From Acidobacteria bacterium AB60 (GTDB lineage Bacteria > Acidobacteriota > Terriglobia > Terriglobales > Acidobacteriaceae): a stretch of DNA of 64,000 nucleotides. A program made the position numbers and the translations under genes. The notes below the pieces were generated by a model, which saw nothing but the letters and a program-made list of their open reading frames with translations, had not been told where the DNA came from and ran no database searches. The stretch lies in assembly GCA_008682415.1 (NCBI GenBank), contig VANK01000010.1:179793-243792 (forward strand). The letters are read 5' to 3'. Numbering within the stretch: the stretch's first letter is position 1; each line of letters opens with the position of its first letter. Below are positions 17,486-27,098 of this stretch, piece after piece.

Positions 17486-19687
17486 ATGGACCTGGCAATT
17501 TCCAGCGCCCGCGTGCTCGAGACATCACCTTCCACAGGCAAGCTCAGCCCGCAGGCGCTCATCGACATCTACCGGCTGATGTACCTGTCGCGGCGCATCG
17601 ACGACCGGGAGATCCTCCTCAAACGGCAGCAGAAGATCTTCTTCCAGGTTTCAGGCGCTGGACACGAGGCCTTCCAGGTGGCTGCCGCCCTCGCCCTTCG
17701 CTCCGGATACGACTGGTTCTTCCCTTACTATCGCGATCGCGCCCTGTGCCTCACCCTCGGCGTCACGCCCACTGAGATGTTCCTGCAGGCCGTGGGCGCG
17801 GGCACTGATCCCGCCAGCGGCGGCCGCCAGATGCCCACCCACTGGAGCAGCCGTCCTCACCACATCGTCAGCACCTCCTCTTCCACCACCACGCAGCTTC
17901 TCCACGCCGTCGGCTGCGCCGAGGCCGGCCGCTACTTCACCCGGCACCCCGAGGCCGCGGCAAAGGTCGCCGACGACTACCGCGCCTACCAGGATGTGGA
18001 GTTCCACGGCGACGAAGTGGTGCTCACCTGCGTCGGCGAAGGATCCACCTCGCAGGGCGAGTTCTGGGAAGCGCTCAACACCGCATCCAATCAGAAGCTG
18101 CCCGTCATCTTCATGGTCGAAGACAACGGCTACGCCATCAGCGTTCCCGTCGAGGTCAATACCCCGGGCGGCAACATCTCGCGGCTGGTCGCCAACTTTC
18201 CCAACTTCCACTTTGAAGAGGTCGACGGCACCGATCCCGAAGCCAGCCTCTATGCGTTCCAGCGCGCGGCCGAGCACTGTCGCGCCGGCCACGGTCCTGC
18301 GTTTGTGCACGGTCACGTGATCCGCCCTTACTCCCACTCCCTCTCCGACGACGACAAGCTCTATCGCTCCACAGCGGAGCGCGAAGCCGACGCCATGCGC
18401 GATCCGATCACGCGCATGCAGATGCGTTTGTTGCGCGAAAACATCCTCACCACCGAGCAGCTTACCGAGCTCGAGCACTCGCTGGACCACGAGGCAGCCG
18501 AGGCCGCTGATCGCGCCCTCGCCGCGCCCCTGCCCACCCTCGAGAGCATTCCCCTGCACGTCTACTCCGAGCACCTCGATCCAGTCCGTGCCTCCTTTGC
18601 CACCGAGCAGGCTGCCTTGGCGACCGCCAGCACCGGTAAGTCCGCCAGCTCCAAAGGGGCGGCGCCCCGCACCATGGCCGACCTCATCAACGCCTGCCTG
18701 CACGACGAAATGCGCCGCGACCCGCGCATCGTGGTGTACGGCGAAGACGTGGCCGACGCCAGCCGCGAAGAAGCGCTCGCTGAGGTCAAGGGCAAAGGCG
18801 GCGTCTTCAAGCTGACCGCCGGCCTGCAGACCGCCTTCGGGTCAGAACGCGTCTTCAACTCGCCCCTCGCCGAGGCCAACATCGTCGGCCGTGCCATCGG
18901 ATACGCCGTGCGCGGCATGAAGCCGGTGGTGGAGATTCAGTTCTTCGACTACATCTGGCCCGCCATGCATCAGCTGCGCAACGAGCTGGCCGTGATGCGC
19001 TGGCGCTCCAACGGCGCCTGGGGTGCCCCGGCCGTTGTGCGCGTGCCCATCGGCGGTTATCTGACCGGCGGAGCCATCTACCACTCGCAATCCGGAGAAA
19101 GCATCTTCACCCACATCCCCGGCCTGCGCATCGCATTCCCCTCTAACGCCCTCGATGCCAACGGGCTCCTGCGCACTGCCATTCGCTGCGATGATCCCGT
19201 GCTCTTCCTCGAGCACAAGCGGCTCTACCGCGAAACCTACGGCCGCTCCCCCTACCCCGGCCCCGACTTCGCCATCCCCTTCGGCAAGGCCCGTATCGTG
19301 CGCCCCGGCAGCGACATCACCCTGGTCACCTACGGCGCCGTCGTGCCGCGAGCCCTGCAGGCCGCCCAGGCCGCTGAACGCAAGCACGGCATCCAGGTGG
19401 AGGTCCTCGACCTGCGCACGCTCAACCCCTACGACTGGGAAGCCATTGCCACCTCCGTGCGCAAGACCAGCCGCGTGATCGTGGCGCACGAAGACATGAT
19501 CAGTTGGGGTTACGGCGCCGAGCTGGCCGCGCGCATCGCCGACGAGCTCTTTGAAGATCTCGATGCCCCCGTCAAGCGCATCGGCTCCATGGATACCTTT
19601 GTGGCCTACCAGCCCGTCTTGGAGGATGCCATTCTCCCTCAGCCCAGTGATATCCTCAAGACCATCGTCGACCTGAGGGCTTTCTAG
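17486..19687 (+). CDS. 2-oxoacid dehydrogenase E1, alpha and beta fused
   Basis: A 733-residue thiamine-diphosphate enzyme that decarboxylates 2-oxoacids and passes the acyl group to E2 lipoamide. The first half is E1-alpha, with GEGSTSQGEFWEALN and EDNGYAIS as the ThDP/Mg motif. After a short Ala/Ser linker near residue 385 comes E1-beta (TMADLINACLHDEMRRDPRI, VYGEDVAD, EANIVGRAIGYAVRGMKPV). Such fusions are usually branched-chain (2-oxoisovalerate) type. The ATG at 17486 follows GGAG, and longer starts lack conservation. No E2 or E3 gene lies beside it, so the complex must use subunits encoded elsewhere. Confidence 0.9.
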   Translation: MDLAISSARVLETSPSTGKLSPQALIDIYRLMYLSRRIDDREILLKRQQKIFFQVSGAGHEAFQVAAALALRSGYDWFFPYYRDRALCLTLGVTPTEMFLQAVGAGTDPASGGRQMPTHWSSRPHHIVSTSSSTTTQLLHAVGCAEAGRYFTRHPEAAAKVADDYRAYQDVEFHGDEVVLTCVGEGSTSQGEFWEALNTASNQKLPVIFMVEDNGYAISVPVEVNTPGGNISRLVANFPNFHFEEVDGTDPEASLYAFQRAAEHCRAGHGPAFVHGHVIRPYSHSLSDDDKLYRSTAEREADAMRDPITRMQMRLLRENILTTEQLTELEHSLDHEAAEAADRALAAPLPTLESIPLHVYSEHLDPVRASFATEQAALATASTGKSASSKGAAPRTMADLINACLHDEMRRDPRIVVYGEDVADASREEALAEVKGKGGVFKLTAGLQTAFGSERVFNSPLAEANIVGRAIGYAVRGMKPVVEIQFFDYIWPAMHQLRNELAVMRWRSNGAWGAPAVVRVPIGGYLTGGAIYHSQSGESIFTHIPGLRIAFPSNALDANGLLRTAIRCDDPVLFLEHKRLYRETYGRSPYPGPDFAIPFGKARIVRPGSDITLVTYGAVVPRALQAAQAAERKHGIQVEVLDLRTLNPYDWEAIATSVRKTSRVIVAHEDMISWGYGAELAARIADELFEDLDAPVKRIGSMDTFVAYQPVLEDAILPQPSDILKTIVDLRAF

Positions 19688-19788
19688 CTGTTCGAGAGAA
19701 TCACTGAATTCGCGCGCTCCAGAAGATACAATACCCGGATGGAGCCCGCACCCCGTATCGCTCGCGCCGGCAAGGCGGTTTCTGCCGC

Positions 19789-21705
19789 ATGAAGCGTTTC
19801 TTTGGCCTCCTGCGCTTCGGGCTGCCCTATATCCTTTACTGGCTGCCCGGAGTTCTGCTGCTGGCCGGTGTTGGCTTCTTTGACGCCTTGCGCATGGCGT
19901 TTTTCGTTCCCATCCTCAGCGTCGTACTCAAGCCCGATAATCGCTCCAGCGCCCTTCCCCTGTTTCCCTTCGCCTCCCCGCGATGGCAGTTCGATATCCA
20001 CGCCCTGGTCGGGCCGGCGCTCCACATCCACAACGTCCTCACCGTCGTTGCATGGGCCCTCGTCGGTTCCACCGTGATCAAGGGAATCTGCGATTACGTC
20101 GGAACGTACCTGGTCAACTACGCCGGCTTTGGCCTGGTGACCGATCTCCGCAACAAGCTCTACGAAGTTATCATGCGGCGCTCGGCCAGCTTCTTTCACC
20201 GCCATCCCACCGGAACCATTCTCTCCACGCTGATCAACGATGTGGACAAGGTGCAGACCTCGGTAAGCACCGTGCTCGGCGATTTCCTCCAGCAGTTCTT
20301 CACGTTCCTGTTCACCGTTGCGCTCGTGATCATGCTGGGGGGCCGCCTCAGCTGGGTGTTGCTGCTCTTCGTCCCCGTGGTGGTCACGTCGGCGCGCCGC
20401 ATCGGGCGTTCCGTGCAAACCCGGACTCGGACCGGCCAGGACAAGCTCGCCGAGATCCAGAACATCCTGCACGAGACCGTCACAGGCCACCGCATCGTCA
20501 AGGCCTTCAGTAACGAGCTCTTTGAGATCACGCGCTTTCGCAATGCCGCGCGGCGCCTCTTCCGCGCCAACCTGCGCAGCGTGCGCATTCAGTCCATCAG
20601 TTCGCCCTTGATGGATACCATCGGCTCCATCGCCATCGCCTTCCTCCTCTGGATCGGGCGCAACGAAATCCAGCACGGGCGCATGGATGCGGCGGTCTTC
20701 ATCACCTTCATCATCGCGCTCTTCAAGCTCTACGACCCGGTTCGGCGCTTTGCTGTCTACTACAACAACTTCCATCAGGCGATGGGCGCGTCGGTCTCCA
20801 TCTTCGACTTTCTGGAACATCACGACGAAGTGAAAGAAGTGGCGCGGGCCAAGGCGCTGCCCGCCTTCAAGACCTCCATCCAGTTTGATAACGTCGGCTT
20901 CTCTTACTCCAACGAAGAAGGCGAACATCAGATCCTCCACAACGTCGACCTCGAAGTCCGCTCCGGCGAGATTCTGGCGTTAGTGGGACCAAGCGGGGCA
21001 GGGAAGTCCACCCTCGTCAATCTCATCCCCCGCTTCTTCGACGTCACCTCGGGTCGCATCCTCATCGACGGCCGCGACATTCGCGAGGTCACCCTCTCTT
21101 CGCTGCGGCGTCAGATCGCTCAGGTCACGCAGGAGACCATCCTCTTCAACGACACCGTCGCCCACAACATTGCCTACGGCCAGCCCGATATCAAGCGCGA
21201 CCTCGTCGAAGAAGCCGCCCGCCACGCCCTGGCCCACGACTTCATCCAGCGCATGCCCCAGGGCTACGACACCGTCATCGGCGAAAAAGGTTTCCGCCTC
21301 TCCGGCGGCGAACGCCAGCGCATCGCCATCGCCCGCGCCATCCTGAAAAACGCCCCCATCCTCATCCTCGATGAGGCCACCTCCGCGCTCGACGCTGAAA
21401 GCGAATCCCTCGTTCAGGCCGCCCTCGGCAACCTCGTCCAGGGACGCACCGTAGTCGTCATCGCCCACCGCCTCTCCACCGTGCGCCGCGCCCATCGCAT
21501 CGCCGTCCTCGAAGAAGGACGCGTCACCGCCATCCGTCCCCACGACGAGCTCCTCACAACCTCGCCCACCTACCGCCGCCTCTATCAGCTGCAGTTCAGG
21601 GACGTGGCCGACGCGCCGGATCATGGCCTCGATCAGCTCGAGCCCGAATCCGCGCCCTCCGATCAACTGCTGGAAGCCGCCATCTCCCGCGAGACAGAAG
21701 ACTAA
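19789..21705 (+). CDS. ABC exporter, fused permease-ATPase (MsbA-like)
   Basis: A 638-residue half-transporter. Transmembrane helices occupy about residues 1-300, with the inter-domain coupling segment HRHPTGTILSTLINDVDKVQ. The ATPase domain has Walker A GPSGAGKST (about 399-407), Q-loop in VTQETILFNDT, signature LSGGERQR (about 504-511), Walker B ILILDEATSALD and the H-loop IAHRLST. The group includes MsbA-type lipid A flippases and multidrug exporters. A lipid or glycolipid substrate is plausible but not shown. It stands 101 bp after the E1 gene and just before yicC. Confidence 0.9.
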   Translation: MKRFFGLLRFGLPYILYWLPGVLLLAGVGFFDALRMAFFVPILSVVLKPDNRSSALPLFPFASPRWQFDIHALVGPALHIHNVLTVVAWALVGSTVIKGICDYVGTYLVNYAGFGLVTDLRNKLYEVIMRRSASFFHRHPTGTILSTLINDVDKVQTSVSTVLGDFLQQFFTFLFTVALVIMLGGRLSWVLLLFVPVVVTSARRIGRSVQTRTRTGQDKLAEIQNILHETVTGHRIVKAFSNELFEITRFRNAARRLFRANLRSVRIQSISSPLMDTIGSIAIAFLLWIGRNEIQHGRMDAAVFITFIIALFKLYDPVRRFAVYYNNFHQAMGASVSIFDFLEHHDEVKEVARAKALPAFKTSIQFDNVGFSYSNEEGEHQILHNVDLEVRSGEILALVGPSGAGKSTLVNLIPRFFDVTSGRILIDGRDIREVTLSSLRRQIAQVTQETILFNDTVAHNIAYGQPDIKRDLVEEAARHALAHDFIQRMPQGYDTVIGEKGFRLSGGERQRIAIARAILKNAPILILDEATSALDAESESLVQAALGNLVQGRTVVVIAHRLSTVRRAHRIAVLEEGRVTAIRPHDELLTTSPTYRRLYQLQFRDVADAPDHGLDQLEPESAPSDQLLEAAISRETED

Positions 21706-21707
21706 GC

Positions 21708-22607
21708 ATGCCCCTCTATTCCATGACCGGCTTCGCCCGGGTTCAGGTTCGCGTCAACGATCAGCTCGCCTACACCCTCAGCCTCAAAAGCGTGAATCAT
21801 CGCTTCCTCGACGTGCAGCTCCGCCTCCCCTCCAGCCTCGATGCCCTGGAGATGGACCTCCGCCGCGCCCTCAAGGACGCCCTCGTCCGCGGCCACGTCG
21901 AACTCACCCTCTCCGTCGAGCGCTCTACCCAGCAGGCCGCCGGCTACAATCGCGAGCTCGTCGCCGCCTACCTCGCGGCGTTCAGCGCCGCGCGCGAAGA
22001 ACATGCCCTCACCGGACAGCCCGACCTCAACGCCATCCTCCGCCTCCCCGGCGCACTGCAAAGCGATAACCGCGCCGCCTCCGATGACGACACCGCCGCC
22101 CTCACCGCCAGCGTGCAGCGCGAAATCGTTCCCCTCCTCGAACAGCTCAAAGCCATGCGCGCCCGCGAAGGCGACTCCCTCGAAACCATCCTCCACGGCG
22201 CCCTCGATCGCCTCGCCCAGGCCGTCGAAGGCGTCGCCCAACTCCGTCCCGAGATCGAGCAGCGTTATCAGGAGCGCCTCACCCAGCGCCTCACCGCCGC
22301 CACCGGCAACGAGTTCAACCGCCAGCGCCTCCTCGAAGAAGTTGCCATCCTCGTCGATCGCAGCGACATCTCTGAGGAACTCGCCCGCATGAACACCCAC
22401 ATCGGCCACTTCCGCGAACTGCTCTCCGCCGGCGGCGAAGTGGGCAAGAAACTCGACTTCCTCCTCCAGGAGATGAACCGCGAGGCCAACACCCTGCTCT
22501 CCAAAACCGGCGGCCTCGGCGGCAAAGGCACCCGCATCACCGAACTCGGCCTCGCCATGAAAGCCGAGATCGAAAAAGCCCGCGAACAAATCCAGAACGT
22601 CGAATGA
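21708..22607 (+). CDS. yicC: YicC-family protein (putative endoribonuclease)
   Basis: A 299-residue protein starting MPLYSMTGFARVQV, the hallmark N-terminus of YicC. It includes the conserved SLKSVNHRFLDVQLRLP, the C-terminal DUF1732 region (GKKLDFLLQEMNREANTLLSKT) and the standard ending MKAEIEKAREQIQNVE. YicC proteins have been linked to RNA cleavage in E. coli and relatives. The gene starts 2 bp after the exporter stop and leads the conserved order yicC-gmk-rpoZ-coaBC. Confidence 0.95.
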   Translation: MPLYSMTGFARVQVRVNDQLAYTLSLKSVNHRFLDVQLRLPSSLDALEMDLRRALKDALVRGHVELTLSVERSTQQAAGYNRELVAAYLAAFSAAREEHALTGQPDLNAILRLPGALQSDNRAASDDDTAALTASVQREIVPLLEQLKAMRAREGDSLETILHGALDRLAQAVEGVAQLRPEIEQRYQERLTQRLTAATGNEFNRQRLLEEVAILVDRSDISEELARMNTHIGHFRELLSAGGEVGKKLDFLLQEMNREANTLLSKTGGLGGKGTRITELGLAMKAEIEKAREQIQNVE

Positions 22608-22682
22608 TCCGCAACAACACTCCCGATCACTGACCACTGATCATTGACAACTGACCACCACTCACAAGGACAAAGACAGAAC

Positions 22683-23423
22683 GTGGCAGGCATCCTCTTC
22701 ATCATCTCGGCTCCCTCCGGCTCCGGCAAAAGCACGCTGGTCAACGAACTCCGCAAGCAGGTCACGGGCGTCGACTTCTCCATCTCCTGGACCACGCGCC
22801 AGCCGCGCGGCTCCGAAGAACACGGCCGCGAGTACTACTTCACCAATCGCGCCGAGTTCGAGCGCATGCTCGCCGCCGGCGCTTTCCTGGAACACGCCGA
22901 GGTCTTCGGCAACTACTACGGCACTGCCCGCCAATCCCTCGACGACGCCCGCCGCCTCGGCCACGATCTCATCCTCGACATCGACGTGCAGGGCGCTGCG
23001 CAGGTGCGCAAGTCCATGCCCGAGGCCGTGGGCATCTTCGTGCTCCCGCCCCGCCCCAAGGAACTGCGCACCCGCCTCCGCAACCGCTTCCGCGCCGAAG
23101 GCCAGGTCAACGAGGCCGAGCTCTACCGCCGCCTCAGCGAAGCCAGCAAGGAAATTGAGAATTATCGCGAGTACGGCTATATTTTGATCAATGACATCCT
23201 CGACCGGGCCGTGGCCCAGCTGGAAGCCATTGTCCTCGCCGAACGGTATTATCGAAACGGAGAGCCCATCGCGTATCGATCCCGCCGTGTGCTGGAAGTC
23301 GCAGCGGCCTGTCGCCAGTCCAACTCCCAGGAACGGCTGAAACCCGTCCTCGAAGCCTTTGGAATCGGCAGCTCTCCTGACCAGCAGCAGTTTAATTTTG
23401 AAGAGGATCCCGATGACGATTGA
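22683..23423 (+). CDS. gmk: Guanylate kinase
   Basis: A 246-residue cytosolic enzyme phosphorylating GMP to GDP. The P-loop is SAPSGSGKST (about 9-18), the GMP-binding region is SWTTRQPRGSEEHGREYYF and the lid/dimer region is RLRNRFRAEG. The C-terminus is about 40 residues longer than in E. coli and ends in an acidic stretch. GTG 22683 was chosen because the protein then begins just before the first beta strand; TTG 22644 is possible but lies in intergenic-looking sequence. The last 11 bases overlap rpoZ. Confidence 0.94.
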   Translation: MAGILFIISAPSGSGKSTLVNELRKQVTGVDFSISWTTRQPRGSEEHGREYYFTNRAEFERMLAAGAFLEHAEVFGNYYGTARQSLDDARRLGHDLILDIDVQGAAQVRKSMPEAVGIFVLPPRPKELRTRLRNRFRAEGQVNEAELYRRLSEASKEIENYREYGYILINDILDRAVAQLEAIVLAERYYRNGEPIAYRSRRVLEVAAACRQSNSQERLKPVLEAFGIGSSPDQQQFNFEEDPDDD

Positions 23424-23643
23424 AACTACGTTCGACTCAAACTATCGCAAAGTATTAGTCGCCGCCCGCCGCGCCCGCCAGCTCCAGAGCGGCTCCTCCG
23501 CACTCATCCCCACCCAGTCCACCAAGGCCTGCCGCATCGCCCAGGATGAGATCGAAGCCGGCAAGATTGCCTACGTCAAGAAGGACGTCCCCGTGGTCAA
23601 GCCGCTCGTCGACGAGTCCGGCATGCCCATCATCGCCCCGTAA
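23413..23643 (+). CDS. rpoZ: RNA polymerase omega subunit
   Basis: A 76-residue protein located directly after and overlapping gmk, the standard position for rpoZ. The sequence NYRKVLVAARRARQLQSG, followed by KACRIAQDEIEAGKIAY, matches the conserved region of omega, which binds and stabilises the beta-prime subunit. Length is typical. Translation is probably coupled to gmk through the 11-bp overlap. Confidence 0.9.
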   Translation: MTIETTFDSNYRKVLVAARRARQLQSGSSALIPTQSTKACRIAQDEIEAGKIAYVKKDVPVVKPLVDESGMPIIAP

Positions 23644-23753
23644 CGCCACTCGACCTCTGCCCCTCCTTCATCCTTCTCCCCGCGCTTCCCCTGCGTCCGC
23701 GTGAACCCGCGCTCCGCCCGCCCCTCAACTGTCCTCTGCTTTACAATCGATCC

Positions 23754-25049
23754 ATGCGCGTTACCGTGGGCGTCACAGGCGGAATCGCTGCCTACAAAGC
23801 GGCGGAATTGGTGCGTGCCCTGCAGCGTCAGGCCCTCGAAGTCCACGTCGTCATGACCGAGGCCGCCACCCGCTTCGTCCAGCCCCTCACCTTCGCAGCG
23901 CTCTCCGGCCACAAGGTCATCACCGGCCTCTGGGATGAAGCCGGCTCCCCCGAAAGCGCCTACGCCTCCTCCATCGAACACATCGGCGAAGCTCAGGCCA
24001 CCGATGCCCTCGTCGTCGCGCCTGCCACAGCCAACACCCTCGCCAAATTCGCCCACGGCCTCGCCGACGACTTCCTCACTACCCTCTACCTCGCCACCAC
24101 CGCGCCCGTGCTCGTCGCCCCCGCCATGAACGTGAACATGTGGGAGCATCCCGCCACCAAGGCCAATCTCGACATCCTGCGCGAGCGCGGCGTGCGCGTC
24201 GTCGAGCCCGGCACCGGCGAGCTCGCATGCGGCATGATCGGCGCCGGCCGCATGGCCGAGCCCGACATCATCGCTGAAGCCGTCCTCAACTCCCTCGGCC
24301 GCCGTCACGACCTCGCCGGCGAAGTCGTGCTCGTCACCGCCGGTGGCACCCGCGAAGCCCTCGACCCCGTGCGCTTCCTCGGCAATCGCTCCAGCGGCAA
24401 AATGGGTTACGCCCTCGCCGAAGCCGCGCAGACCCGCGGCGCCCGCGTCATCCTCATCACCGGCCCTTCGTCCCTCTATCCGCCCTCCCATTGCGAGGTC
24501 GTTCGCGTCACCACCGCCGAAGAGATGCGCCAGGCCGTCCTCGACCGCATGAAAGAGGCCACCCTGGTCATCAAGGCCGCCGCCGTCGCCGACTACCGCC
24601 CCCGCAACGTCTCGGAGCAGAAGCTCAAGCGCACCGGCCCGCTCACCCTCGAACTCACTCCCACCGAAGACATCCTGGCCGAAGTGGTGCGCGGCCGCGG
24701 TCCCGGACAGCTCATCATCGGCTTTGCCGCCGAGACAGAGAACCGCATGGAGAACGGGCGCGCCAAGCTCCTCCGCAAAGGCGCAGACGCCATCGTCGTC
24801 AACGATGTCTCCGGCGACCAGGTGGGTATCGACTCCGACTTCAACGCCGCCACCTTCCTGACCGCCTCCACCGCAATCGAACTGCCTCCCATGCCCAAGC
24901 GCAAACTCGCCGACCGTATCCTCGACGAGGTTGCCGGCCTCCGCCGCCCGCGGCCCGTCATGATGGAAGTGGAAGGCCTCTCGCCGCAGGACCAGGTGCT
25001 CAAGCAGTCGGAGACCGTTACTCCCCGCCGCCAGGTCATCGTGGAGTAG
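23754..25049 (+). CDS. coaBC: Bifunctional PPC decarboxylase / PPC synthetase
   Basis: A 431-residue coenzyme A biosynthesis enzyme. The N-terminal flavin-dependent decarboxylase shows VGVTGGIAAYKAAELVRAL, VAPATANTLAKFAHGLADD, APAMNVNMWEHPAT and the active-site cysteine in ELACGMIGAGRM. The C-terminal synthetase begins near residue 190 (VLVTAGGTREALDPVRF) and has KAAAVADYRP with EQKLKR, typical of CoaB. The C-terminal ~30 residues extend beyond the usual end. It is in the conserved run with gmk and rpoZ, 110 bp after rpoZ. Confidence 0.95.
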   Translation: MRVTVGVTGGIAAYKAAELVRALQRQALEVHVVMTEAATRFVQPLTFAALSGHKVITGLWDEAGSPESAYASSIEHIGEAQATDALVVAPATANTLAKFAHGLADDFLTTLYLATTAPVLVAPAMNVNMWEHPATKANLDILRERGVRVVEPGTGELACGMIGAGRMAEPDIIAEAVLNSLGRRHDLAGEVVLVTAGGTREALDPVRFLGNRSSGKMGYALAEAAQTRGARVILITGPSSLYPPSHCEVVRVTTAEEMRQAVLDRMKEATLVIKAAAVADYRPRNVSEQKLKRTGPLTLELTPTEDILAEVVRGRGPGQLIIGFAAETENRMENGRAKLLRKGADAIVVNDVSGDQVGIDSDFNAATFLTASTAIELPPMPKRKLADRILDEVAGLRRPRPVMMEVEGLSPQDQVLKQSETVTPRRQVIVE

Positions 25050-25052
25050 CCC

Positions 25053-25904
25053 GTGCCAGCACTCGATCCCACCACCAGGCAGGCCCTCGCCGCGCGCCTT
25101 CGCTTCTACCGCGACCTCGGCTTCACCGACTTCTACCGCCGCCCGGTCGACCTCACCTCCATCGAAGAAGTGGGTGCCCCCGGTCTCCCGCTGTCAGAGA
25201 CCGGGGATATTGCAACACCTTCCTCCGTAGCCAGCCTCCCTCCGTCCCATCTCGTTCAGCAGGAGAGCCCCATCGCCCCCCGTAAGCCCATCCTCGCGCC
25301 GCCTGCCATTGCAGCCGCCGTTCCCGCTGCCGATCGCCTCGCTGCCCTTCGCGTCATCCAGCAGGAGATCGGCGACTGCACCCGCTGCGCTCTGCACAAG
25401 GGGCGCAACAAGATCGTCTTCGCGGATGGATCGCCCAACGCTCGCCTCCTGTTCGTCGGCGAAGGGCCGGGTGCCGACGAAGACGCGCAGGGACTGCCCT
25501 TCGTCGGCAAGGCCGGTCAGCTCCTCAACAACATGATCACGGCCATGGGCCTCGAGCGCGAAGAGGTCTACATCGCCAACATCGTCAAGTGCCGCCCCCC
25601 GGGCAATCGCACCCCGGAACCGGAAGAGGCCAACACCTGCGCGCCCTTCCTCTTTCAGCAGATCGACGTGGTCCGTCCTGAGGTCATTGTCGCCCTCGGC
25701 GCCACTGCATCCACCTATCTGCTGGGCCAGCGCCAGCCCCTCGCCGGCCTCCGCGGCCGCATTCATAACTTCCGCGGCGCCAAACTCATCGTGACTTATC
25801 ATCCCGCCTTCCTCCTGCGCGATCCACGCCAGAAGAAAGAGGCCTGGGCCGACCTCCAGATCGCCATGCGCGAATTGGGTCTCCAGGTCGCCCCGCGCAG
25901 CTGA
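25053..25904 (+). CDS. Uracil-DNA glycosylase, iron-sulfur type (family 4)
   Basis: A 283-residue DNA repair enzyme. The N-terminal ~100 residues are a variable linker. The catalytic domain begins with CTRCALHKGRNKIVFADG, then motif GEGPGADEDAQGLPFVGKAG, cysteine-containing KCRPPGNRTP and TCAPFLF, and the C-terminal motif TYHPAFLLRDP. Four cysteines positioned this way bind a [4Fe-4S] cluster in family 4 enzymes, which remove uracil from DNA. It starts at GTG 3 bp after coaBC, so it is co-transcribed. Confidence 0.92.
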   Translation: MPALDPTTRQALAARLRFYRDLGFTDFYRRPVDLTSIEEVGAPGLPLSETGDIATPSSVASLPPSHLVQQESPIAPRKPILAPPAIAAAVPAADRLAALRVIQQEIGDCTRCALHKGRNKIVFADGSPNARLLFVGEGPGADEDAQGLPFVGKAGQLLNNMITAMGLEREEVYIANIVKCRPPGNRTPEPEEANTCAPFLFQQIDVVRPEVIVALGATASTYLLGQRQPLAGLRGRIHNFRGAKLIVTYHPAFLLRDPRQKKEAWADLQIAMRELGLQVAPRS

Positions 25905-25989
25905 GCCCTGCGCGCCTCTTCCACCGCGCGGAACGCGAGCCTCTATGCGTCAGCCCTGGCCCATGTCCTCCAACCATGCGCCCCAACCA

Positions 25990-26600
25990 ATCGCCGCACC
26001 GCCACCTCAAGCCAGTTTTGTAACAGGGCACGACTTCAGTCGTGCCAAAACTACCCCCCAACGCCCCCCCGCGCGGCCCACAAACCCAAGCGCGAAGTGC
26101 GCCGCCAGCGCCGCGCGGAATGCACGCCCCTCCGCGCCGCCCCACGCCCATATCCTCCAACGATGCGCCCCAACCTCATCCAATCGCCGCACCGCCACCT
26201 CAAGCCAGTTTTGTAACAGGGCACGACTTCAGTCGTGCCGAAACTGCTCCCAACGACACCCCCCGCGCGGCCTGCGAACCCAAGCGCGAAGTGCGCCGCT
26301 AGCGCCGCGCGGAACGCACGTCCCTCCGCACCGCACCTCGCGCGGGGATCAACGGACGCGCCCCAACTTCATCCAATCGCCGCACCGCCACCGTCAAACC
26401 CGCTTTGTAACAGGGCACGACTTCAGTCGTGCCGAAACTGCCCCCCCAACAACCCCCCGCGCGGCCCCCAAACCCAAGCGCGAAGTGCGCCGCCGTCGCC
26501 GCGCGGAACGCACGCCCCTCCGCTTCGACGCTCGCCCATATCCTCGAATCATGCACTCCAACCTCATCCAAGCGCCGCAACGCAACCGTCAAGAGGCTCA
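25990..26600 (+). repeat. Three tandem ~194-bp repeat units with hairpins
   Basis: Three head-to-tail units with period 193-194 bp, ending inside the start of the neighbouring minus-strand gene's 3' side. Each has TTTGTAACAG before a perfect hairpin GGCACGACTTCAGTCGTGCC (stems at 26027, 26220 and 26414), then a C-rich spacer, CAAGCGCGAAGTGCG, a GCGCGGAACGCACGCC-like core and a segment similar to CCTCATCCAATCGCCGCACC. The + strand is strongly C-rich. All long open frames here shift or stop between units and look non-coding. It belongs to the same family as the blocks at 28560-30160 and 34060-34157. Confidence 0.9.
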
Positions 26601-27098
26601 TCGCTTGCGCGCGGCTAAGATCGCATGGGCTCCGTACAGGCACCCAAGAGTGCCGACAGCCAAACCCAGCGCATAAAGAGAGGCCCTGCGCCAGATCTGT
26701 GCATGCGCGCCTGCCGCCGCGCTCAGTTGTTCGCGAATCAACAACACGCCAAGCGGCAGATTCAACAGAATCGCTGTCCCCGTTCCCGGCGAATAGGAGC
26801 GCTTGATCAGGGTCAAGGCGAGGTGTGGAACCACCACGTTGATGACCATGAGCAGCGCGAACCCCGAGAGCACAGTCTGAACAGCTCGATCCTCGGGCCA
26901 AACGCAAACACCAACAATCGGAATCCAGATCACAGCGCTGACCAGGGACGTCAGGAGCCAATAAATCTTCCGGTTTGGCTCGAACGGAAGTTTCAGGTTC
27001 GTGCGGAACCAGACCGGCAAATACGCGGCTTCCTCAAGATTGTGAAGCGTGACACCAACCCCGAAGCAGATAGCTGTGAGCCTGTAAAGGGAATGCAT
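26598..27098 (-). CDS. HXXEE-domain membrane protein
   Basis: A 166-residue protein with four or five hydrophobic segments. The N-terminal HNLEEA (His19, Glu22, Glu23) is the name-giving HxxEE motif of a family of small integral membrane proteins with conserved His/Glu residues. Function is unknown; the motif could bind metal or be catalytic. TGGAG lies 4 nt before the ATG at 27098. It sits between the two repeat blocks. Confidence 0.78.
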   Translation of the reverse strand: MHSLYRLTAICFGVGVTLHNLEEAAYLPVWFRTNLKLPFEPNRKIYWLLTSLVSAVIWIPIVGVCVWPEDRAVQTVLSGFALLMVINVVVPHLALTLIKRSYSPGTGTAILLNLPLGVLLIREQLSAAAGAHAQIWRRASLYALGLAVGTLGCLYGAHAILAARKR

